Source: Nephrocerus scutellatus
Taxonomy: Eukaryota > Arthropoda > Insecta > Diptera > Pipunculidae
NCBI GenBank assembly: GCA_947095585.1
Contig: OX352761.1
Span: 109,231,890-109,295,889 of the forward strand
Length of the DNA stretch: 64,000 nt
Reading direction: 5' to 3'
The notes under the pieces are model-generated. The model was given only the letters and a program-made list of their open reading frames with translations, did not search any database and was not told the DNA's origin. The position numbers and the translations under genes were made by a program. This document shows, one piece after another, positions 57,140-64,000 of this stretch. Each line of letters starts with the position of its first letter. The stretch's first letter is position 1.

Positions 57140-58370
57140 ATGGCACTGAGTGTTGAGATACTCGCTGAGTTTATTTACCTTAGTCAGCTTGTAAATAAGC
57201 CTACAAGAATTCCTGGCAATGGAAATCATTTCGCGAACACCCTAGACTTCTTCCTTACCTCTCGTCCTGATAAAGAATCTGTCAATGTATTAACGCCTCT
57301 AGGCTCATCAGACCATTGTGTAATATCAGCTAACTTCTCGTTAATAAACCATGCAGTTAGAGAAAAAAACCCAAAAAAAGAGTGTGGCAATACTGGCAAG
57401 GCCAATCTGTTTGCTGCAGATTTTTTAGCTAGCTCCACGCTTCAAGATTGTGCATTGTTGCCGCCTCCACCTCAGAGTATTGGGACAGATATTCATTCGT
57501 ACTCGTGCACTTGCAAGAGCTATAAGCGATCTCAACACTCGCAAATCTGCTGTGCCGGATGGTATTTACCCATTAGTTCTAAAGAGGTGTTCTTCCAAGC
57601 TGGTATTACCATTGCGTAAGCTTTTCCTTCTATCCTATTCTTTTGGATTCTTCCCGAGAAGTTGGAAACAGCCTTCGTCTAGCCCATACCCAAAAAAAGG
57701 CGAGCCGGTGTCTCCTTCTTCGCATCGATCATTTACATCCATTCTTTCCAGGGTCATGGAAACGCTGATCAGTTTTCAGCTTACGAAATATCTTGAAACA
57801 AACAAAATCTTTAGTGACAATGGCAGTACGGATTTCGTGGGAACGTTCTACGGGCAATTTTATGGCATATCTCACTTAACAGTGGAACCGATCTTTGCAT
57901 CAATTTGGTGAAAGCAAAGCTGTAGCATTCGATATTTCGAAGGTATTTGACAGAGTTTGTCACCTAGCTCTTTTGTCCAAAATGCGTGCTTATGGACTCG
58001 ATAAAAAACGGTTTCATTGGATTATAAGATATCTTTAGGACAGCTCAATTTAAGTTGTATTGGATGGTTTCAAGTCTAAAGTACACCAAATTATTGCTGG
58101 CGATCCCCAGGGCTCTGTTTTGTCCCCGACACTCTTTCTTATTTTTATGAATGATCTCTTGTAATACTTGTGGCGCTCTAAATGCTCATCAGTTTACCCT
58201 CAACCCCATCTTCAGACGTACAGTAAAGTTCAGGGATTCGTTGTTCAGCCGTACAACACGAATTCGGAATGCTCTGCCGAGCTCTGTCTTCCCACGTCAT
58301 TATGATCCACAAGCATTCAAAACACAGCCTGATAGACATTTCCTCTTTTCTCCTCCTTTTCCTTAACGTC
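57140..58370 (+). pseudogene. CR1-like LINE: endonuclease end, RT and C-terminal tail
   Basis: Endonuclease C-terminus LVNKPTRIPGNGNHFANTLD, FFLTSRP and LTPLGSSDHCVISANFSLI, with the SSDH catalytic-His block (57185-57350). After a deletion the RT begins: AISDLNTRKSAVPDGIYPLV, LKRCSSKLVLPLRKLFLLSY (57510-57640), SWKQPSSSPYPKKGEPVSPS, SHRSFTSILSRVMETLISFQ and TKYLETNKIFSDNGSTDFVG (57655-57840). Palm motif A survives as FDISKVFDRVCHLALLSKM near 57930-57985, and a frameshifted PQGSVLSP-type motif B near 58105. YADD is absent: after FLIFMNDLL (58135-58160) the sequence jumps to GALNAHQFTLNPIFRRTVKF and DSLFSRTTRIRNALPSSVFP (58175-58310), the C-terminal tail. Frames break at least five times. Confidence 0.82.
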
Positions 58371-58499
58371 CACGTTGTGCCAAGCATATAGCCGAGCATT
58401 ATAGGGGTGCGAATTATAAAAAAAAAATCTACGACGTTTTCTAACGCTAAGATGACCCGAATAAATCACCAACGAGGATTTGTGGGGAGCAATGCAGTA

Positions 58500-58725
58500 G
58501 AAGTTAATTCCACTCACCATCAGATGGCGAAAGTGGAGTTGGATTGGGCACACACTAAGATCATCAGCAGACATCACGAAGCAACCGCTCGACTTGAACT
58601 CCTAAGTATGACGTAGTGGAGAACCGTCGAAGGGAAAGCAAGATCTCAAGAGATGGAGTGGTCTCATTTGGTTTCGTTAGCGCTTGTTGAGGCCCTATAT
58701 TCCTACATAAAGTAAAGGAAGAAAA
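58500..58725 (+). pseudogene. RTE-like LINE 3' tail scrap
   Basis: The plus strand reads KVELDWAHTKIISRHHEATA, then WRTVEGKARSQEMEWSHLVS and EALYSYIK in a second frame. This is a decayed WIGHTLR..  to TWRRTVE.E tail of an RTE-type LINE. It follows the CR1-like relic after a short gap. Confidence 0.65.
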
Positions 58726-58729
58726 GAAG

Positions 58730-60580
58730 AAGATTCCAAAGGCTGGTTTACTCGATTACAGTTTTTAGCGAATATGCAAGTAACTGGGAGCTCGATTAGC
58801 CGTGAATTCTAGTTGGGTGTATTAATCGAATCTATAGTATGAGCTGGAGTCTTTTGAGGCAATCCAAATGAATTAGAACTTGTAGAAAATTGTCTTCTTA
58901 TAATCTACGCTAGAATTTACATTAAAACAGAACAGAAAGGGTATGAGAGAGGTCGTATATGTAATCGGTTCAGGCAGGCGAGATGGTCTGAAAGCTTAAT
59001 CTTCTTTTGCCTATCACTAAAGACACAAATGTTAAACTATATGAAAGTATATTATTAATATTGTTATGAAAGTTTGGCTTTCTAGAGTTCGTAATGGATT
59101 TTGCAAATAAAAATACAACACATGTTCGTTAGTTCATAAACTACAACCTTAATTAACAAAAAACAAAAGTTCAAAAATTTACACTGGTGAACACTTATTG
59201 TTCTCTTTTAACACTATTAACACTATTAGCGTTATCTACTATTCAGCTTTTCAAGTAGTCTGGTTCACTTTCAAATAATAATTAATGCACCGCGATAAAG
59301 TATCGGTTATTTATACCTAATCAACAGTTTCGGGAATGTTCTACTCTTTTCTATTACTCGTATGTTCCATTTGAACCATCTAGCAAAAACCAGAACGTAC
59401 TGGTAAATTCTTATATAGAACTCTACATATAATTTTAATATACACGTACATGCAAGTACAACTACATACATATGGTATAAGTAGCATAAAATAATGGTCA
59501 CTCATGGGAGTTCCAAAACTCCAACACATTGGATACCCTGACCTTCATTAGTTGGGTGGAACGAATCCTTATATGATATTCTTGAAGTCTGTTTCGAATC
59601 ACTTGTCAACCTTTTTCTTGTTGAGAACCAAAATGAATATTAATGATGGATGCAATTCGTTAGATCTAGAAGTAAGGGTTTTATAAAAAAAAATGTTTTT
59701 CAATACAAAACATCGTTATGTTATTTGACGATGATGCAACGGGATGAAGCGTAACTCTTATTATTTACGATTTCGTCCGCAACGCAAATGCAAAAACAAA
59801 CCAAATATTTGAAATATTTTTTGTCATATAGGATATTTGAGGTAGTCATCACTTTTTCCATTTATTTTTGAAGGATTCATTTTGTTCGGCGTTCACACAC
59901 ACCAACTTATGTTATTAAAAAAAAGATACAACTTCACATCCGTACACATATTGGTTTTAATTTTTTTTTTCATTTTCGTTTTGTTGATGCAAATTTATGT
60001 GTGTGCTATGGTAAAAAAATGATGAGCACTACATTTTTGTTTCATGTCATAAATTTTAATAAAGGTCCAGTTATTTGTTTTTCTTGCTCTAAGGGCTACA
60101 TATTGGTTGGTGAGGTGGTGTTATTTCAGTCGCTAAGAGAAAAAAAAACTGAAGTCTCTCTCAAAAGTGAACTGAACAGCGTCTAAAAAGTTGTGAGGAG
60201 TTTTTAATTATTGAAAGCTTTTATTTAACGTGCTTTGTCCGCTTACCGCAAATTTCGCCAGTCATTTTCATCAAATTCCCGTTATCCAATTGAGTTGAAA
60301 TTTTGCACAAACATGTAGTCACCGTGAAACTATTTTGACATACTTCTCATTTCCAATCAACTTGAAATTTACCACACATGTGAATTAATGATTACATTAC
60401 CATGCTTTGATTCAACTAAACTGGTCCGATTATAGATTTGGAAGGTACAAGCAATTCTTTGATTTCACCTGTTTGGTTGCTGCAAGTCTTGTAACTCGAT
60501 TTTCATCAACTTCCCGTTGCCCAATTAAGTGGAATAACCCTTAGCCAGGTGATGGAAAAATGTCTAGAGCTTCAAAACTG
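58730..60580. other. No gene; holds one copy of a dispersed repeat
   Basis: Apart from the repeat at 59165-59360 I see nothing recognisable. Two loosely similar blocks (CATCAAATTCCCGTT near 60270, CATCAACTTCCCGTTGCCCA near 60500) suggest an old local duplication. Confidence 0.45.
59165..59360 (+). repeat. Unclassified dispersed repeat, copy 1
   Basis: Shares ordered blocks with 63795-63990: AAATTTACACTGGTGA, ACTTATT, TATCTACT, AGTCTGGT versus GTACTCTGGT, GATAAAGT, GTTATTTATA, CTAATCAACA and a GTTCT.TTCT end. It has no terminal repeats or coding frame that I can identify. Confidence 0.75.
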
Positions 60581-60583
60581 ACT

Positions 60584-61440
60584 TCACCATATTTTTATAG
60601 AATTTAAAGCCGCCTATGATAGCATAGCCAGAGTAGAACTTTATAAAGTCATGAGAGAATTCGGCATCCCAAATAAACTGACACGACGATGTAGGCAGAA
60701 ACCGAAGAGCTGTACAGGAAGCTTTCACTCAGATCGAGCTGGCGGCACGAAATCTGGGCGTGCACATAAATGAGAGCAAAACAAAGTTTCCACGTCTGCG
60801 AGTATTAGACTCAACATTGAACACTCAATTTAAATAGTGGAGCGCGAATTTGAAGTAGTGCCATCCTTTAACTATCTCGGGTCAACTGTAGCAGTCTATA
60901 ACAGCATGGAACCAGAAATACGCGCACGGTTGCTTAAAGCTAGCAAAGCCTACTATAGTCTGTCAAGACTCTTCAAATCCAGGAGCTTTACCATAATATC
61001 CAGTTCCATACCATACACCAGTTCTTACGTATGGATCCGAGACTTGGGTGCTTTGCAAAAAGCATTCTGAACTCTTAGCCGCGTTCGAGAGAAAAGTCTT
61101 ACGGAGAATTGTTGGCCCCTTATGTGATGAAGTACGATTCCGGTGACTCTATAATGATGAGATCTATCGCGATGTTGACATCGTGAAGAGAATTAAGTTT
61201 GCAGGCAGGACACCTAACTCGCATGAGCGGATAGGATGCTGCTCGGAAAGTCCTTTTACGGTAGGATTTATGGAACACGACAGCGAGGCCGACCAAGCCT
61301 ACACTTTAAGGATGGGGTAGACGAGGACGCCCAGATTTTAGGGATGTGAAACTTGATGAAATCACCTCGAAACCGGTGGAGAGATTTTTTGCGGGATGCC
61401 AGGACCGGACAACGGTTGTAGAGCTAAATATAATGATGAT
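60584..61440 (+). pseudogene. RTE-like family B LINE with palm deleted
   Basis: EFKAAYDSIARVELYKVMRE and FGIPNKLT (60600-60685) are followed at once by GRNRRAVQEAFTQIELAARN near 60700. Comparison with 48380-48660 shows about 200 bp lost, including motif B and the YADD box. The frame at 60837-61070 then gives EREFEVVPSFNYLGSTVAVY, NSMEPEIRARLLKASKAYYS and LSRLFKSRSFT, and the tail follows with stops (AAFERKVLRRIVGP near 61085, NDEIYRDVDIVKRIK near 61155, VERFFAGCQDRTTVVELN near 61375). A TAATGATGATATT tail ends it at about 61440. Confidence 0.87.
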
Positions 61441-61485
61441 ATTACAATGTCTTTGCCATTTAAGTGCAACAATTGACGCATTTGT

Positions 61486-62307
61486 TTAAATCTCATGCGA
61501 GTTATTGCTATTCTTATTGCTTCGAGTTACTGCCCACCTCAGTAAGAACATATATTTGGGTGGCGATAAACTGACATGAAGAACAAAAACTCCATATGGT
61601 TTTTGCAGGGCCTTCATCTTATCATTGGATCCAAGAATCCAAGATCCAAGATCCAAGATCCAAGTGGCATTCGATTCAAAAAAAGCAGTAGAAGCAGCGA
61701 ATGTCGATGGTTTTGGTGACGAAACAGCAATCGATTCGCATTGAGTTAGATGGCTGATATTCAAGTAGGATTTATGGAACACGACAGTGAGGCTGGCGAA
61801 ACCTACGCTGGAAGGATGGCGTAGACCACGAAGCCCAGATTTTAGGGATGCAAAACTGGATGACATCGGCTCAAAATAGGAACCGGTGGAGACACTTTTT
61901 GCGGGATGCCAGGACCGACAGATCCAAATATGATGATGATTCAAGCTAGCATTGATTGCATCAATAGCAATTTCACTTAAATTCATCAAACAATTGGGCA
62001 TCAACAAATCATCTTCTGGACAAATGAATTCAAGAACGCGAACATCGTCATCGTAGTCAAAATCATCTCGACTGTCAGTGTCTTCCGCACACGAAATTGA
62101 CTCCATCACGTTGACAATTTCATCATCTGTCGTCACCGACATGATCCGAAAGCTCCTACCTTGTGCCATCGTGGAAATATCTGATGAAAGCACTGAATCA
62201 ATATAACAAAAATTAATGGTCAAATACCTCAAAAACTCAATAATCTTATAGACCAAATATCCAAAATCCAAAACTTCATTCACCATTTGATAAACAACAT
62301 TTTTCAC
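61486..62307 (-). CDS. Unassigned open reading frame, 273 codons, carrying a LINE insertion
   Basis: The longest non-satellite frame in the window. Residues about 55-115 are acidic (EDTDSRDDFDYDDDVRVLEF) and follow a Met-initiated stretch MAQGRSFRIMSVTTDDEIVN. Codons near 123-181 are antisense of a family B LINE tail (61766-61938) and are therefore foreign. Downstream codons read HLTQCESIAVSSPKPSTFAA and DKMKALQKPYGVFVLHVSLS. The WILDLGSWILGS stretch comes from an (AAGATCC)n microsatellite at 61631-61662. I do not recognise a family. An acidic N-terminus like this is seen in some transposase-derived proteins, but no catalytic motif supports that. It may be a relic of an unknown element, an exon, or chance. 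Start choice (62307 or the internal Met near 62170) is open. Confidence 0.3.
   Translation of the reverse strand: MKNVVYQMVNEVLDFGYLVYKIIEFLRYLTINFCYIDSVLSSDISTMAQGRSFRIMSVTTDDEIVNVMESISCAEDTDSRDDFDYDDDVRVLEFICPEDDLLMPNCLMNLSEIAIDAINASLNHHHIWICRSWHPAKSVSTGSYFEPMSSSFASLKSGLRGLRHPSSVGFASLTVVFHKSYLNISHLTQCESIAVSSPKPSTFAASTAFFESNATWILDLGSWILGSNDKMKALQKPYGVFVLHVSLSPPKYMFLLRWAVTRSNKNSNNSHEI
61766..61938 (+). mobile_element. 173-bp 5'-truncated family B LINE tail with target duplication
   Basis: Contains GGATTTATGGAACACGACAG, GTAGACCACGAAGCCCAGAT, CAAAACTGGATGACATCGGC, CACTTTTTGCGGGATGCCAG, and an ATGATGATG tail, matching the 3' end of the neighbouring family B copy near 61260-61435. It is flanked by ATTCAAG at 61759-61765 and 61939-61945, a 7-bp duplication. 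Insert plus one duplication copy is 180 bp, or 60 codons, so the minus-strand frame through it stays open. Confidence 0.88.
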
Positions 62308-62309
62308 AC

Positions 62310-63640
62310 GACCATAGACGAAAGTGACTGTTTCCTACGCTATAACCTACCGGTATAACCCTCGAAAGTAGGCATTATCAACACTAGTGTGTTAACATAG
62401 AATATACTTGTTATTTACTGCAGTCGCAGCGAACACACATTCCAGCAGAAGTTTTGCATCGCGCATGAGCATTTAAGCAGAGAAATTGTTTTGGTCGTAC
62501 ATTGCTCTCTGACACGTGCTTATCGGGTGCTCGTTAGATAATACATTTCCTGCCTAGAGGCGGGTGGAGGCATTAGAGAGTTAAGTTCTCCAACAGCAGC
62601 GTTAAAATTGGAATGAAATTACAAAAATTGATCAAAAACATAGATAAGAAGAAAAAATTGTACTCAAAGTCTTTAACTTTGTGGCTCTGAGTTTGCATGG
62701 CAGAGTACATGATTGTGTTTACAGTGAAATAGAAACAACACACACCATATTAAGCTCACACATATACGTAATGAAATATGACTTGTATGTGTGTCGCCGC
62801 ATAATAAGTTTTCCACGACGTTCCCCAAGATTCCAGATGAAAGTGTGTACATCCTCGTAAGCAAGGCTGTGATACATTTCAAGCTTCAATGATCCCAAGG
62901 CAAACAGCAAAGCACACGAAAAAGAAAGTTTGTTAGAAAGTTTTTCCAGTTTTATGTTGTATGTCTGTCCGTCCGTTCTTTCGATGTGTTTGCCAAAAAT
63001 GAAATTAAAGTGAACTCGGATTTTTGAGGTTGATGCTTTTAGTTTCATTTTCCGTTTGATTGAATGTCATTGTTTTCCTTCCCCGATCACACTTCTATGC
63101 AAAATTAGTCAATGCTCTGGAAAATTACATTTTCACGATTTTGTTGGAAATTAAATTTTCACGAGCTTGTTTATTGGCTTGCAAAACAGAATATATCTCA
63201 GTTTAAATTTACAATAAGGAAAAGTTGGAAAATCAAATCTGACAAAGTTTTTGATTTCATTTAGCGTAGAAGTTGCAGAGAGCTGTAGTGGTTTTGCAAT
63301 TATTCTCTGAATAGACTGCGAACAATAATAGCGTTAATTGGTTTCCTCTTTATTTTTCCTACATCTCGGACTTGTTTACATACACATTTCAAATGAACAA
63401 AAAAAAACGAACAACGTCATGTAAAAGTGATATTTGCATTTCATTATGTTGACAATCTTCTAATTGAGTCCTTGACCTGTGTGTACTTCATTTTTTTAAT
63501 AAACGAAATATGTACGCATTTAGCTTCATAGCAGTTGCAATGCCATTGTGTTCTAATATTTGTGTATTATTGAATTTTGTTCACAATATCCTGCTTATGA
63601 ATTTTTGGCCTCTTATTTTTGTTGAGATTTTAAAACGGAA
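62310..63640. other. No recognisable gene
   Basis: About 1.3 kb AT-rich. Minus-strand frames at 62673-63048 overlap and show no domain. I see nothing else in it. Confidence 0.45.
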
Positions 63641-63646
63641 TGTTCT

Positions 63647-63764
63647 AATTATACCAGATGCTTGGTAAGATAGTTATCGTTGTCGAATTATACCAGATGG
63701 TTGGTTAGATAGTTATCGTTGTCGAATTAAACCAGATGATTGGTTAGATAGTTATCCTTTTCGA
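63647..63764 (+). repeat. 39-bp tandem repeat, three copies
   Basis: Units start with AATTATACCAGATG-type sequence at 63647, 63686 and 63725 (exactly 39 bp apart), each containing TTGGTTAGATAGTTATCGTT with few changes, and a fourth start (AATTGAAAAATAT) at 63764. Confidence 0.95.
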
Positions 63765-63794
63765 ATTGAAAAATATTTGTATGTATTCACAAAT

Positions 63795-63990
63795 AGCAAG
63801 AGTTCACAAATTTACACTGGTGATTACTTATTATTCACAGATAACTCTTATATTGACATAAAAATTTGCTCTATCTACTTGCAAGTACTCTGGTACAAAT
63901 CCAAATGATTAATAAATCACTGGGATAAAGTTTGTGTTATTTATAACTAATCAACAATTTTGAGAAGGTTCTGTTCTTACATAAAGAGAA
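63795..63990 (+). repeat. Unclassified dispersed repeat, copy 2
   Basis: Second copy of the repeat at 59165-59360, in direct orientation 4.6 kb away, placed just after the 39-bp tandem repeats. It may continue beyond the window edge. Confidence 0.75.
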
Positions 63991-64000
63991 TTATTTAGAA

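Noticed and set aside
62353..62375. ACCCTCGAAAGTAGG, which recalls a piggyBac-type end near the unassigned frame
   Set aside because: It faces away from the frame on the other strand, lacks an adjoining TTAA, and no matching opposite end was seen.

Overview
The window looks like repeat-dominated, non-coding DNA from an animal genome, most likely an insect and plausibly a fly. This rests on AT-rich DNA, no operon-like gene packing, a Pol III-type tRNA-derived SINE, several clades of non-LTR retrotransposon (LINE), a BEL/Pao LTR element, Helitron helicase relics and a short inverted-repeat element. The Diptera suggestion is inference from this mix only. I found no convincing intact host gene. 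Nearly every long reading frame is a decayed transposon piece, a shadow of one, or a satellite artefact. One 273-codon frame at 62307-61486 (minus) remains unassigned.

Layout. 0-2.5 kb: Helitron helicase C-terminus, an 11-bp minisatellite, a Helitron-like 3' end and a ~124-bp tandem repeat. 2.7-4.1 kb: RTE-like LINE copy 1. 6.1-9.5 kb: CR1-like LINE, a short Helitron-derived block, a BEL/Pao pol relic missing its integrase core, and an RTE-like endonuclease relic. 11-14 kb: an RNase-H-group LINE tail, then family B endonuclease (plus) facing family B reverse transcriptase (minus). 14.1-16.4 kb: CR1-like tail, Helitron 3' end, second Helitron helicase, and an RTE-like LINE that has lost its catalytic centre. 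17.7-21.1 kb: CR1-like and Jockey-like scraps, then RTE-like copy 2 splitting a ~280-bp repeat unit. 22.8-26.5 kb: a long minus-strand RTE-like LINE interrupted by an RNase H fragment. 28.5-29.7 kb: two RNase H relics and an inverted-repeat element with perfect 32-bp ends. 32.5-34.7 kb: the longest single LINE relic. 35.6-36.7 kb: a pentanucleotide satellite. 40.4-41.7 kb: a second 11-bp minisatellite beside a Helitron-like end. 44-46.1 kb: LINE scraps and a ~120-bp tandem array. 48-49.3 kb: family B LINE split by a SINE with a 14-bp target duplication. 51.7-54.8 kb and 57.1-58.7 kb: more LINE relics. 60.6-62.3 kb: family B pieces, one inserted in the unassigned frame.

The elements do not form a pathway. 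They record successive insertion, deletion and local amplification. The two most coherent stories are (i) Helitron-derived sequence associated with three tandem arrays, two of them built from the same 11-bp unit, and (ii) nested insertions whose boundaries can be read directly (SINE in LINE, LINE in tandem repeat, LINE tail in an open frame). Clade names are from motif recognition by eye and are tentative at family level. All LINE copies described are broken and none looks able to move by itself.
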